A stretch of 64,000 nt of DNA. It comes from Chryseobacterium oranimense. Its GTDB lineage: Bacteria; Bacteroidota; Bacteroidia; Flavobacteriales; Weeksellaceae. Below, piece by piece: positions 52,703-62,016 of this stretch. The number at the start of each line of letters is the position of its first letter. Position 1 is the stretch's first letter. The DNA lies in assembly GCF_025244725.1 (NCBI RefSeq), contig NZ_CP104203.1, positions 1,426,001-1,490,000 on the forward strand, in the 5' to 3' direction. A program made the translations under genes and the position numbers. The notes below the pieces were generated by a model. That model worked only from the letters and a program-made list of their open reading frames with translations, was not told the origin of the DNA and did no database searches.

Positions 52703-53869
52703 TTATTTTCCGGCTTCTAAAGAGTTTTTAAATATATCAGTTTTAGAATTCTGAATATAGATGAGTGACAGGATTATAATGAGATAAAAACCAATCATCA
52801 TCCTGTTTGCCAGACTTGGAAAAACCAAATATCTTAAAAAGACGGAGACATAAACAGAAGCGAAAAATAAGCATTGTGCCCGGCTTTTTTTACTGCTCAA
52901 AGAAAATTTATTAGCCACGATAATGACAATAAATAGTAACAGCAACGGAAAATATGATCCGTTAAAGTCCAGCATAATGGTTTTCTTTATAAAATTCAAA
53001 TAATCCGGGAAATAGAATGCATCCGGGTTGGATATCGGGTAGATCTGAACTTTCGTAAACTGGTTCATAAATAAAGTGGACCACGAAATCTGATTAAAAT
53101 ACTGGATCAGAAAAAAGGATAAAACCACATAAGCATAAGACCAGAATACTTTAACAGTTTTAATCTGAAGGCTGTTTCTATACCAATAAACCAGAATATA
53201 AAGAAATGAGTATAAAATAAAATACTCGGGTCTTGTTAAAACACAAAGCATCGCAAAAACTGTAGCCGCAAGATGCTTTTTCCTTACCATAAAAGTATAC
53301 AGGCTCAACAGCAGCAATAAACAGGACAAACTGTCTGCTGAGGCATGTCTGCTGGCTTCCAGAAGCGGCTTGAATAATGAAATTAAAATGGTTATGATGA
53401 ATGCTAAAGGATAATTCTTCACAATCCTAATCAGGAAACAGAATATCAGGACCAAAATAAAAGCATAAGATAATATAGAGGTCAGGAATATGGAGGTTGT
53501 TACTTTAAAACCCAATTTAAAGAAGATCAGATTAATAAAGTTATAAAATGGTTTTACCGAAAACAGCTGCAGCTCTTCTTCATAAGCTTTTGGATTTTCC
53601 GATAAGACTTTATAGTAGGTATTCTCTCCTTTTGCAATTTCTTCGTCCTGTGGAGTAATTCCGAAAAGTTTTGGATTCGTCCCTTTTAATTCAGTGTATA
53701 CTTTTTTATGAATATCCTCCATTTTCATATCCGGATACTCCGCTTTGTAAACAAGCCCTACATACGCTTCCAGATCTACGTTGTAATACTGGTGGGTATA
53801 CAAATAGTATGACATGAGACATAAGTAGAGGGAAAAAATAAAAACAAGAATATTTCTGGTTTTCTTCAT
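52703..53869 (-). CDS. Polytopic membrane protein, glycosyltransferase-like topology
   Basis: The 388 residues have about nine or ten membrane helices, a long first periplasmic loop (about 30-105) and a short cytoplasmic tail. The pattern (first helix, loop with YVGLVYKAEYPDMKMEDIHKKVYTELKG, then packed helices) is like C-type membrane glycosyltransferases or EpsG-like proteins, but I see no diagnostic catalytic motif beyond acidic residues in the loop. Function unknown. Confidence 0.75.
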   Translation of the reverse strand: MKKTRNILVFIFSLYLCLMSYYLYTHQYYNVDLEAYVGLVYKAEYPDMKMEDIHKKVYTELKGTNPKLFGITPQDEEIAKGENTYYKVLSENPKAYEEELQLFSVKPFYNFINLIFFKLGFKVTTSIFLTSILSYAFILVLIFCFLIRIVKNYPLAFIITILISLFKPLLEASRHASADSLSCLLLLLSLYTFMVRKKHLAATVFAMLCVLTRPEYFILYSFLYILVYWYRNSLQIKTVKVFWSYAYVVLSFFLIQYFNQISWSTLFMNQFTKVQIYPISNPDAFYFPDYLNFIKKTIMLDFNGSYFPLLLLFIVIIVANKFSLSSKKSRAQCLFFASVYVSVFLRYLVFPSLANRMMIGFYLIIILSLIYIQNSKTDIFKNSLEAGK

Positions 53870-53960
53870 TTGCGTGATGGTTTATCCGTAAGAATGCAAA
53901 AGTAAAAAAACTATTCTTTCAGCTGTAATTATTTGACGATTCTTTGCAGAAAGTATGGGA

Positions 53961-54893
53961 TTAGAGCTCAAACAAAGCTGGTCTTTGGGTCACCTCGTGA
54001 TAACATACGCTGTTTTCATCAAAAAAGTGATAAACCAGGCTTTTTCGTGTTCTGCTTTTATCCGTATGCGGTTCGCCACCATGAAGAATATTCGCATGCC
54101 ATATCAGCATATCCCCTTTTTTCGCTTTAAAGATTTCCTTCTTCAGCCCCAGTTCACGAACTTTTGATTCCAAAAATTCTTCGTAAGCCCGATAACTTTT
54201 TTTACCGATTTTCAGTGCATCACCTTCATTATCATAATCGGAATTAAGAAAATAAGGAAGTTTATGGCTTTTCGGGATATAATGCAAAGCACCATTGGTC
54301 TCATCCACATCTTCCAAAGCAATCCATACTCCCAGAAGACCGCCAAGCGGATAAGTAGTCATGTGAATACTGTCTGAATGGGTTTTCTGTTGGCTTCCGT
54401 TAATGAAATTGATACTCTGGAAAAGCTTGGCCTTACCGTCTAAAAGGACAGATAAAAAATCAAGCAAGCTTTTATCGCTGCCAATGCTTTTAATAATTTC
54501 GGAATGATGGATGGCAAACATCAGCTTTCCGCCGTAGATAAATTTCAGGGTGCCGTTTTCCATCAGCTTTTCTATTTCAGCATTAATTTTATCAGCATCA
54601 TCTGTTGTGATAAAATTTCTCAGGATCATGTATCCGTTTTCATCATACTGAAGAGCACTTTCTTTATTTTCATCGGTAAGTTCCTTGAAAAAAGCAGTAT
54701 CTACAAGTTTATTTCGGTCTATTGCTCTTTCCGAAGCGGGAAGATGGGCAAAATCAGCACTGGAAATACTGGAAAAGTAGCTTTTGCTAAGTCCGTATTT
54801 TTTATACAAAGGAATATTATGCTGTAACTTTTTCTTATTAAAAAAATTGTAAATAATATAGGGTAGTTTATAATGACGGATCTGCTTTAGCAT
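53961..54893 (-). CDS. Phytanoyl-CoA dioxygenase family Fe(II)/2-oxoglutarate enzyme
   Basis: A hydroxylase of the PhyH family, 310 residues. The iron ligands are the HxD of THSDSIHMTTYP (about 170) and the later histidine in WHANILHGGEPH (about 270), with the 2-oxoglutarate arginine in TDKSRTRKSLVYHF. The iron-binding facial triad therefore looks complete. Substrates of bacterial members range from lipids to natural products, and nothing here points to one. A FemAB/GNAT-like gene lies upstream. Confidence 0.88.
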   Translation of the reverse strand: MLKQIRHYKLPYIIYNFFNKKKLQHNIPLYKKYGLSKSYFSSISSADFAHLPASERAIDRNKLVDTAFFKELTDENKESALQYDENGYMILRNFITTDDADKINAEIEKLMENGTLKFIYGGKLMFAIHHSEIIKSIGSDKSLLDFLSVLLDGKAKLFQSINFINGSQQKTHSDSIHMTTYPLGGLLGVWIALEDVDETNGALHYIPKSHKLPYFLNSDYDNEGDALKIGKKSYRAYEEFLESKVRELGLKKEIFKAKKGDMLIWHANILHGGEPHTDKSRTRKSLVYHFFDENSVCYHEVTQRPALFEL

Positions 54894-54984
54894 GGCTTGA
54901 TTATTAGAATAAATACTTTATAAAGATACAGAATAATATTTAATTAAAATCATTCTAAATAGTGAAATAAACATGATATTAGTC

Positions 54985-55896
54985 TTAAAAAAACTTTCCT
55001 CTCATTAAAAATCCTGTAAAATTCTTGACTAATGTTTTTTTGGAATTTTCTATGACTGCATAGTGTTTCAGCGCAGGCCTGAATCCTCTGAAAAACTCTT
55101 CAATGCTGGGAAGATTACCTCCTTCAAAGTCAAAAATACAGTGTTCTATATTTTCTTTTATAACATGATCAATAAGTGTGGATGCTCCAGCCATTTTAAT
55201 ATATTTTTTATCATTAAAAGTTCCTAAAAGCGCAATCGTATCATAATCTGAGTAGATAGCTATCATATTAGTGATCTCATGATGATAGTAAAAAGCTAAA
55301 AATTTTAAATGTTTTGATAAATGAAATGTTTCCAGAGTCTTAAGCAAAGTGGCTGTATCATTTTCTTTATCCAGCCCAATTACATTGTTCTTAATAAAAA
55401 TCTCAGCTTCCTGATAGCTTAGTTCTTTCAGCTCTGAATTTTCCGTCACTTCCTCATCCAGTCTGAGTTTTCTTTTTCTCTTGGGTGAATATCTGGCAAA
55501 AACTTTGGCATACTCATCAGGATACAAAAGAAAATTCTTTTTGGTTTTTAATTTTGAATCAAAGCTATTGGTTTCATTGAAATGATAAGCTCTTACCAGA
55601 TAGTTTTTCTGAAGGAAATGTAAAAATTTTTCATTGACCTTCTTATCATCTTTATTGGAAAACACACCTAGCTGCTGGCATATCAATGGATTATGTACTA
55701 TTTTTATCCCTTTTTTAAGGATAAAAGGAACTGGCATTACAGCTTCATAATCATTAAAAACTAAAACTTCCCACTGTTTATTGGTGGTTACATCCAGAAA
55801 GTTTTTTGATGCTGAATATTTCCTCTGTTCTGATCTTTCAAGGCAGTCCGTATATTTTTTAAAATCAATCTCGTTGTATTTCAGTCTTCTAATCAT
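54985..55896 (-). CDS. FemAB/GNAT-like acyl- or aminoacyltransferase
   Basis: The 303 residues resemble FemAB-type GNAT proteins: a first half with the NPLICQQLGVF region near 70, and a C-terminal half with FLAFYYHHEITNMIAIYSDYDTIALLGTFNDKKY (about 198-230) and HCIFDFEGGNLPSIEEFFRGF (about 252-272). The latter is the segment found in proteins that transfer aminoacyl or acetyl groups to cell-wall or sugar targets. It overlaps radC by four bases. The precise reaction is unknown. Confidence 0.7.
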   Translation of the reverse strand: MIRRLKYNEIDFKKYTDCLERSEQRKYSASKNFLDVTTNKQWEVLVFNDYEAVMPVPFILKKGIKIVHNPLICQQLGVFSNKDDKKVNEKFLHFLQKNYLVRAYHFNETNSFDSKLKTKKNFLLYPDEYAKVFARYSPKRKRKLRLDEEVTENSELKELSYQEAEIFIKNNVIGLDKENDTATLLKTLETFHLSKHLKFLAFYYHHEITNMIAIYSDYDTIALLGTFNDKKYIKMAGASTLIDHVIKENIEHCIFDFEGGNLPSIEEFFRGFRPALKHYAVIENSKKTLVKNFTGFLMRGKFF

Positions 55897-56570
55897 AATA
55901 ATCCTTCATCTGAGAAACTAAGATAAGTATCATGTGTAATGATGATATGGTCTAAAAGCTGAATACTCAATGTTTTTCCAGCCTCGTCTATTTTCTTGGT
56001 AATGTTAATGTCCTCCTTACTGGGTTCCAGGCTTCCGGAAGGATGATTGTGGGCAATGATAATTCCTGTTGAAAAATGATCCAAAGCAGTTTTAAACAAA
56101 ACTCTTACATCTACAACGGACTGGCTTATCCCGCCTTGTGTTAACTGTGAGATATGAATTACCTTATTGCTCTGATTGAGATAGATGGCCCAAAACTCTT
56201 CAGTCCTTAAATCTGACAACTTATTTTTAAGAATAGAATAAGCATCGTTGCTATTTGAAATCACAGCCTTTTCAGGTATTTCCTGGATTATTCTCCTTTT
56301 CCCTATTTCTAATGCTGCAATAATAGAAACTGCCTTTACTTCCCCCACTCCTTTAAACTTCATCAGTTCTTTGTTGGAAAGAAGGCTCAACTGATGCCAA
56401 TTGTTATTTACTGATGCCAATATCTTTCTGGCTAATTCCAGTGCACTTTCATCCCTGCTTCCACTTCCCATAATGATTGCCAGAAGTTCAGAATCAGAGA
56501 GCGAACTCTTTCCTTTCAGTAAGAATTTTTCTCTGGGTCTGTCGTCGTGAGCAAGGAATTTTATGGTCAT
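55893..56570 (-). CDS. radC: RadC-family JAB/MPN protein
   Basis: A 225-residue protein with a helix-hairpin-helix (KFKGVGEVKAVSIIAAL, about 68-85) and a C-terminal JAMM metalloprotease-like domain: Glu in TEEFWAIYLNQ near 122 and the IIAHNHPSGSLEPSKEDINITKKIDEAG segment (about 170-197) with the HxH and a downstream Asp. Despite its name, a DNA-repair role is unproven; relatives occur in anti-restriction loci and may process proteins or nucleic acids. It is translationally coupled to the FemAB-like gene. Confidence 0.93.
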   Translation of the reverse strand: MTIKFLAHDDRPREKFLLKGKSSLSDSELLAIIMGSGSRDESALELARKILASVNNNWHQLSLLSNKELMKFKGVGEVKAVSIIAALEIGKRRIIQEIPEKAVISNSNDAYSILKNKLSDLRTEEFWAIYLNQSNKVIHISQLTQGGISQSVVDVRVLFKTALDHFSTGIIIAHNHPSGSLEPSKEDINITKKIDEAGKTLSIQLLDHIIITHDTYLSFSDEGLL

Positions 56571-56605
56571 TTGTGTGTTTTAAAATTAAAAGTAAGGATT
56601 CTAAA

Positions 56606-57181
56606 TTAATAAAATGCATACATGATTACAGGATATTTCGACTGGTCAAGATATTTTGCAGTCTGAGCTAAAGCTTTAGCAGACAGCATCGGGCATCCCA
56701 GGCTCAGGCAGGCCGGATCTGAAGATTCCTGATCCGGAATACACCCGAAAGAATGGAGCACAATTGCCCTTTGCATAGCATTACTGTTACCGGAATCTAA
56801 ACCGTTCAGCCTGTAAGCTTTTCCAAATTTCCCGTTATAACTGTTCAATATTTCATATTTCCCAAGTGAAGACTGGTACGATCCTTCGGTATTACTGAAT
56901 TTCAAATCCTTTGAATTTTTAATAACCGAGCCTGAACCGTGAGAAACAACTGCTTTCTGTAGTATCTTATCATTTTTCAGATCATACACGAAGTAGCGGT
57001 ATTTTCCGGAATATGTCTTAAAGTTAATGAAAACAGCAATATCCTGATTATAGTTTTTTCCTTTTATAAAATTCTTAATTTCCAAAACCTTTGTTTCCGG
57101 AAGAATGCCGGAAATATTTCCCTGAGCCTCGCCTTTAGAACAGGAAATAATAAAAAGGAACAGAAATATAAGTTTTTTCAT
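56606..57181 (-). CDS. L,D-transpeptidase-like (YkuD superfamily) lipoprotein
   Basis: The 191 residues start with a lipoprotein signal (MKKLIFLFLFIISC). The C-terminal half has VLHSFGCIP near 143-151 and CLSLGCPML near 160-168, the HxnSxGC pattern of murein L,D-transpeptidase catalytic domains with the catalytic cysteine in SLGC. It would cross-link or trim peptidoglycan in the periplasm. A LolD-like ATPase gene precedes it by 15 bp. Confidence 0.88.
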   Translation of the reverse strand: MKKLIFLFLFIISCSKGEAQGNISGILPETKVLEIKNFIKGKNYNQDIAVFINFKTYSGKYRYFVYDLKNDKILQKAVVSHGSGSVIKNSKDLKFSNTEGSYQSSLGKYEILNSYNGKFGKAYRLNGLDSGNSNAMQRAIVLHSFGCIPDQESSDPACLSLGCPMLSAKALAQTAKYLDQSKYPVIMYAFY

Positions 57182-57196
57182 TAATGCAAGAATGTT

Positions 57197-57865
57197 TTAT
57201 TCGATAATCATACCGTCTTTCATCACCAGTTTCCGGTCTGTGATCTCGGCAAGGTTCGGGTTGTGGGTTACAATCACAAAAGTCTGATTGTATTTATCCC
57301 TAAGGTCAAAAAATAATCTGTGAAGGTCATCTGCATTTTTTGAGTCTAAGTTTCCCGTAGGCTCATCCGCAAAGATAATTTTAGGAGAATTAATCAGAGC
57401 CCTTGCTACAGCTACCCTTTGTGCTTCCCCACCGGATAACTGGTTGGGTTTATGATTCAGTCTCTGTTCTATTTTAAGGTCTTCAAATAAAGCATATGCT
57501 TTTTCTAAAGCTTCTTTTTCGTTCGCTCCTCCAATTTTTGTAGGAAGAAGCACATTTTCTAAAGCTGTAAATTCAGGAAGAAGCTGGTGAAACTGAAAAA
57601 CGAAGCCAATATTCTGGTTTCTGAATTTGGAAAGCTGCTTATCATTCATATTGATGAAAGACTCTCCTGCAATACTGATTTCCGTGTTGTATTTATTAGA
57701 GTTACTTGGATGGTCCAGTGTTCCTAAAATCTGAAGCAATGTAGACTTTCCTGCTCCGGATTCACCTACAATAGAAACCACCTCACCCGTTTTAATATGG
57801 ATATCAACACCTTTCAGTACTTCTAAATTTCCATAAGATTTATGGATATTACTTGCTTTAATCAT
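57197..57865 (-). CDS. ABC transporter ATP-binding protein, LolD/MacB type
   Basis: The 222 residues hold Walker A GESGAGKS near 33-40, signature LSGGEAQR near 141-148, Walker [13 protein letters not shown] near 161-172 and switch histidine in VIVTHNP near 199. The [14 protein letters not shown] insert after Walker A is typical of the LolD group, which energises lipoprotein release or macrolide-type export. No permease gene is adjacent, so it must work with one encoded elsewhere. Confidence 0.92.
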   Translation of the reverse strand: MIKASNIHKSYGNLEVLKGVDIHIKTGEVVSIVGESGAGKSTLLQILGTLDHPSNSNKYNTEISIAGESFINMNDKQLSKFRNQNIGFVFQFHQLLPEFTALENVLLPTKIGGANEKEALEKAYALFEDLKIEQRLNHKPNQLSGGEAQRVAVARALINSPKIIFADEPTGNLDSKNADDLHRLFFDLRDKYNQTFVIVTHNPNLAEITDRKLVMKDGMIIE

Positions 57866-58010
57866 GATTCAAAAATAACAATTACCAAAGGAAAAACATA
57901 ATTAATTAAAGCAAAAAATAATAAATTAATTTTTTTTATACTTTACAGAACAAATACTTTAATTAATTAAACTTTTAAGGCTCGTATTGAGTAATTTTTT
58001 TGATGAGTTC

Positions 58011-58042
58011 AAACAAAAAAACCTCTCAAAATGAGAGGTTTT
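58011..58042 (-). terminator. Terminator of the pyruvate dehydrogenase E2 gene
   Basis: On the minus strand an 11-pair perfect stem (58032-58042 with 58018-58028), loop of three, is followed by a run of T. Confidence 0.92.
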
Positions 58043-58062
58043 AATGTTTACAATCCAGAATG

Positions 58063-59679
58063 TTACAGTAACAAAGTTAAAGGACTTTCCAGATATGTTT
58101 TTAAGGTCTGTAAGAATTGGGCTCCCGTAGCACCGTCTACCACTCTGTGGTCGCATGCCAGTGAAAGCTTCATAATGTTTCCTACTACGATCTGGCCGTC
58201 TTTTACAATCGGTTTCTCAATGATTGCTCCTACGGATAGGATGGCAGAGTTCGGCTGGTTGATGATACTTGTAAAGGTTTCGATTCCGAACATTCCAAGG
58301 TTGGAAATAGAGAATGTAGAACCTTCCATTTCATTTGCTTTAAGGCCTTTGCTTTTAGCTCTTGAAGCCATATCTTTTACAGCAGCAGAAATTTGCGTAT
58401 AGTTCATCTGGTCTGTATTCTTCAGTACAGGAACCACTAATCCGTCAGGAATAGCTACTGCCACACCCACGTTGATATTTCCTCTGTGGATGATCTTATC
58501 TCCTGCCCAGCTTGAATTTACCTGAGGGTGTTTTCTTAAAGCTACAGCAGTCGCCTTGATAATCATATCATTGAAAGAGATCTTAGTGTCCGGTAAGGAA
58601 TTGATTTCTTTTCTGGCCTCAATGGCTTTATCCATATTGATCTCTACCATCAGGTAATAGTGAGGAGCAGAGAACTTACTTTCAGCAAGACGTTTTGCAA
58701 TAATATTTCTTACCTGAGAGTTGGGCGTTTCCGTATCTTCACCCTGAACAAAGCTCAATGCAACCTGTGCTGCTGCCGGAGCAGAAGCCGCTGGCTGAGA
58801 TGCCTGCGCCTGAGAAGGCTGATAATTTTCAATATCTTTTTTAACGATTCTTCCGTTTTCCCCTGAACCATGAACGCTGTTGATATCAACACCTTTATCC
58901 TGGGCCATTTTCTTAGCTAACGGAGAAATGGCTACTCTGTCAGAAGATGAAGTACTTGCTGCCGGAGCCGCTTTCTCTTCTGTTTTAGTTTCAGTTTTCT
59001 GTTCAGCCGGCTTTTCAGAGGCCTGAGCAGCTGCTTTTGGAGCACCTACCGCAGAAACATCCGTTCCTTCCGGACCGATGATCGCCAATACTGAATCTAC
59101 CGGAGCTGCACCGCCTTCTTCTACACCCTGCTTCAATAATACGCCGTTGAATTCAGATTCAAAATCCTGAACCGCTTTATCAGTTTCGATCTCAGCAAGA
59201 AGATCTCCTTCTTTTACTGTATCGCCTACATTTTTATGCCATTTCGCCACTTTACCTTCTGTCATTGTATCAGAAAGTCTTGGCATTGTAATAATTTCTA
59301 CACCTGCAGGAACTTCCGCAGTAGTCTGCTCAACACTTGTAGCATTATTTTCTGTTTTTGATTCTTCTTCAGACTTTTTTTCTTCAGACCCACCTGCAGC
59401 AGGAGCAGCAGCTCCACCTGTTAACCCTGAAATATCTTCTCCTTCATTACCGATAATCGCTAAAACAGAATCTACAGCAGCAGCAGCGCCTTCTTCTACA
59501 CCAATATATAAAAGAGTTCCTTCTATTTCAGATTCGAAATCCTGAACAGCTTTATCTGTTTCAATTTCAGCTAAAATATCTCCTTCTTTTACTTTATCGC
59601 CTACTTTTTTATGCCATTTTGCCACTTTCCCTTCCGTCATAGTATCCGAAAGGCGGGGCATCGTAATTACTTCTGCCAT
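58063..59679 (-). CDS. aceF: Pyruvate dehydrogenase E2, dihydrolipoamide acetyltransferase
   Basis: Core subunit of the pyruvate dehydrogenase complex, passing the acetyl group from lipoate to CoA. The 538 residues comprise two lipoyl domains with lysines near 43 and 168 (both in ETDKAVQDFES), Ala/Pro-rich linkers, an E1/E3-binding domain (about 245-290, VAISPLAKKMAQDKGVDINSVHGSGENGRI) and a catalytic domain ending with DHRVVDGATGAQFL, whose histidine is catalytic. The E1-alpha gene lies upstream on the same strand after a 109-bp repeat-rich spacer. The E1-beta gene is not in the window. Confidence 0.96.
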   Translation of the reverse strand: MAEVITMPRLSDTMTEGKVAKWHKKVGDKVKEGDILAEIETDKAVQDFESEIEGTLLYIGVEEGAAAAVDSVLAIIGNEGEDISGLTGGAAAPAAGGSEEKKSEEESKTENNATSVEQTTAEVPAGVEIITMPRLSDTMTEGKVAKWHKNVGDTVKEGDLLAEIETDKAVQDFESEFNGVLLKQGVEEGGAAPVDSVLAIIGPEGTDVSAVGAPKAAAQASEKPAEQKTETKTEEKAAPAASTSSSDRVAISPLAKKMAQDKGVDINSVHGSGENGRIVKKDIENYQPSQAQASQPAASAPAAAQVALSFVQGEDTETPNSQVRNIIAKRLAESKFSAPHYYLMVEINMDKAIEARKEINSLPDTKISFNDMIIKATAVALRKHPQVNSSWAGDKIIHRGNINVGVAVAIPDGLVVPVLKNTDQMNYTQISAAVKDMASRAKSKGLKANEMEGSTFSISNLGMFGIETFTSIINQPNSAILSVGAIIEKPIVKDGQIVVGNIMKLSLACDHRVVDGATGAQFLQTLKTYLESPLTLLL

Positions 59680-59700
59680 AATTTATTTAATATGATAATT

Positions 59701-59786
59701 TAATTAATGTGATAATGTGGTGATGTGATGATTTGATAATAATTTATACTATTAACACATCAGCATATCATCGTATCAGCAAATTA
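59701..59786. repeat. Word-repeat spacer with imperfect inverted arms
   Basis: The spacer between E1-alpha and E2 genes is made of words such as TGATGTG, GATAAT and ATCAGCATATCATC. The halves at about 59708-59740 and 59754-59786 are imperfect inverted copies. It resembles the other word-rich spacers in the window. Confidence 0.5.
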
Positions 59787-59788
59787 TT

Positions 59789-60790
59789 TTAGTTTTCTAA
59801 TTTATCTAAGAATGGGTAATTTTCCTGAGCATAAACATATTCGTAGATTTTCTCCGGATCCGGATATGGTGAATTCTCCATGAATTCAATACATTCTTCT
59901 ACAAAATCTCTTGACTTATTGTCGATTGTTTCAAGCTCAGCTTCTGTAGCCCATCCGTTTTCCAGGATTCTGTGTTTTACCAGCTCCATAGGGTCATCAT
60001 TTTTATGAATCGCTACCTCTTCTTTGCTTCTGTAAGGTTCTGCATCAGACATAGAATGTCCTCTGTAACGGTAAGTTCTTGCTTCAATGAAGGTAGGCCC
60101 GTCTCCTCTTCTTGCTCTTTCTATTGCTTCGTAAGCTGCTTCAGCTACCTTCTCAGGATCCATTGCATCTACTGCAAGGCAAGGCATTTCGTATCCTAAA
60201 CCTAATTTATAGATATCTTCGTGGTTGGCTGTTCTTTTTACAGAAGTTCCCATTGCATACTGGTTGTTTTCTACCACAAATACTACAGGAAGTTTCCAGT
60301 TCATCGCCATATTGAATGTTTCATGAAGCGATCCCTGTCTTGCTGCTCCGTCACCGAAGAAACAAATATTTACAGCTTTTCTGTCAAAATATTTATCTGC
60401 AAAAGCAATCCCGGCACCTAAAGGAATCTGTCCCCCTACAATACCGTGCCCTCCGTAAAAACGGTGCTCTTTGCTGAAAATGTGCATAGATCCACCCATA
60501 CCCCCGGACGTTCCGGTAGCTTTACCGCAAAGTTCAGCCATGATTCTTTTAGGATCTACCCCCATCGCCATTGGATGGATGTGGCATCTGTAAGCAGTAA
60601 TCATACTGTCCTTTGTTAAATCCATTGCATGCGTGAAGCCGGCAGGGATAGCCTCCTGACCGTTATACAAATGTAAAAAACCTCTGATCTTTTGTTTTAG
60701 ATAAAGAGAACGGCATTTGTCTTCAAACCTTCTCCACATAGTCATATCTTCATACCACTTCAGGTATACCTCTTTAGAAAATTCTTTCAT
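59789..60790 (-). CDS. pdhA: Pyruvate dehydrogenase E1 component, alpha subunit
   Basis: Thiamine-diphosphate subunit that decarboxylates pyruvate, forming a heterotetramer with E1-beta. The 333 residues contain the GDG...NN cofactor motif (146-148 and 175-176), GGMGGSMHIFSKEHRFYGGHGIVGGQIPLGAG near 96-126 and the phosphorylation-loop-like YRYRGHSMSDAEPYRSKEEV near 246-265 that contacts lipoate. It leads the pdhA-aceF pair. Upstream, a divergent promoter drives the PAP2-like gene. Confidence 0.95.
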   Translation of the reverse strand: MKEFSKEVYLKWYEDMTMWRRFEDKCRSLYLKQKIRGFLHLYNGQEAIPAGFTHAMDLTKDSMITAYRCHIHPMAMGVDPKRIMAELCGKATGTSGGMGGSMHIFSKEHRFYGGHGIVGGQIPLGAGIAFADKYFDRKAVNICFFGDGAARQGSLHETFNMAMNWKLPVVFVVENNQYAMGTSVKRTANHEDIYKLGLGYEMPCLAVDAMDPEKVAEAAYEAIERARRGDGPTFIEARTYRYRGHSMSDAEPYRSKEEVAIHKNDDPMELVKHRILENGWATEAELETIDNKSRDFVEECIEFMENSPYPDPEKIYEYVYAQENYPFLDKLEN

Positions 60791-60869
60791 GTGCTAGCTC
60801 TTGCTTTTTTATGATGAATATTTGAGCAAAATTATAAAAAAAACTTTGTTTTTATCGTATACATCCTAA

Positions 60870-60898
60870 TTGTTTTTTTGCTTATAGTGTTATATTTG
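60870..60898 (+). promoter_or_regulatory. Bacteroidota-type promoter of the PAP2-like gene
   Basis: TTG at 60870-60872, an 18-bp spacer and TATATTTG at 60891-60898 fit the consensus; the ATG follows at 60915, leaving a leader of about 10 bases. Confidence 0.65.
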
Positions 60899-60914
60899 AA
60901 TTTTAAACTTAAAC

Positions 60915-61517
60915 ATGGAAGAAAAACAGCCTTTACTGGTGCATAAAATTTCAAAAATCATCTCAGATTTTTTCAATCCTCTTATTTCTTTATTTATTTT
61001 TTTCGTTTATATGAGTGTAAGGGAATATTCCCTGAAAGATTCTCTTCTTTACTTTGTTCCCTTATTATTAATGATCATTCTTCCGGTTGTGATATGGCTG
61101 GTATGGAATGTAAAAACCGGAAGATATACCAATATGGATGTTTCCGACCGGGTTCAGAGGAAAAGCCTTTATATCTTTATTGCCGCCTGTGTGGTTATTT
61201 ATCTTGTTTTTAACTATTTCAAAAACGGTTACATTGATCTCGTTATGCTTTTTATACTGATTCTTGTTTTCACCATGCAGATCAGCAATTTATTTATTAA
61301 AAGCTCGATGCATACAGCCTTTAATGTATTTGTCGCGGCACTGTTTTTCACCCTTGACTGGAAGGCGGGATTAGTATGGCTGGGGATAGCCGCTTTGGTG
61401 GGAATCACAAGAATTATTTTAAAAAGACATACCGTAAAGGAAGTATTTATGGGTGCCGGGATAGCATTTGTGGTATCTTTTATTTATCTTTATTGCAATA
61501 TACAATTTCAACATTAA
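60915..61517 (+). CDS. PAP2-like membrane phosphatase
   Basis: The 200 residues have about five or six membrane helices. PAP2 motifs are reduced: SSMHTAFNVFVAALFF near 131-146 (matching the second motif) and TRIILKRHTVKEVFMGA near 165-181 (third motif, with Arg and His). The first motif (KxxxxxxRP) is weak, so activity is not certain; family members dephosphorylate undecaprenyl pyrophosphate or other lipid phosphates. It is followed 7 bp later by a BlaI-type regulator gene. Confidence 0.78.
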   Translation: MEEKQPLLVHKISKIISDFFNPLISLFIFFVYMSVREYSLKDSLLYFVPLLLMIILPVVIWLVWNVKTGRYTNMDVSDRVQRKSLYIFIAACVVIYLVFNYFKNGYIDLVMLFILILVFTMQISNLFIKSSMHTAFNVFVAALFFTLDWKAGLVWLGIAALVGITRIILKRHTVKEVFMGAGIAFVVSFIYLYCNIQFQH

Positions 61518-61524
61518 GAATTCT

Positions 61525-62004
61525 ATGAAAATAAATCATCTTACCGCTGCTGAGGAAAATTTTATGAAGCTGTTCTGGAAGCTTGAATCTTTTTATCTTA
61601 AAGACATCATGGAGCAGCATCCTGAACCGAAGCCGCACCAGAATACCGTTTCCACTTATCTGAAAATATTGGTGGAAAAAGGGTACATCACAACTCAAAA
61701 AGAAGGAAGAATCTTTAAGTACACAGTGGTAGTTCCGTCTGAAGAATATAGAAAATTTCTGCTGAAAGAACTTTCACACAACTTTTTCAATGATTCCGGG
61801 AAGGAAATGCTTGAGCTTTTGTTCAATGAAAAACTAATATCCCAGGATGATTTGAAGAATTATTTTGACCTTAAAATTGAAATCGTTCCGGCAAAGATTG
61901 AGCAACCGAAATTTGAGTATGCAGATGAGATATTAAACCCTAAAAAAGCTAAAAAGGCTAAAACCAAAGATAAAGACAAGAAGAAGAAAAAGAAAAAGGA
62001 TTAA
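61525..62004 (+). CDS. BlaI/MecI/CopY-family transcriptional repressor
   Basis: A winged-helix repressor of 159 residues from the ATG at 61525 (MKINHLTAAEENFMKLFWKLES); an overlapping upstream frame to 61468 is not credible. The recognition region is HQNTVSTYLKILVEKGYITTQKEGRIFKY near 33-61. BlaI proteins are normally inactivated by a BlaR1-type membrane protease sensor, and none is next to it. The C-terminus is a poly-lysine tail. Twelve bases separate it from the DUF4153 gene. Confidence 0.88.
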   Translation: MKINHLTAAEENFMKLFWKLESFYLKDIMEQHPEPKPHQNTVSTYLKILVEKGYITTQKEGRIFKYTVVVPSEEYRKFLLKELSHNFFNDSGKEMLELLFNEKLISQDDLKNYFDLKIEIVPAKIEQPKFEYADEILNPKKAKKAKTKDKDKKKKKKKD

Positions 62005-62016
62005 GCACAACGGATC

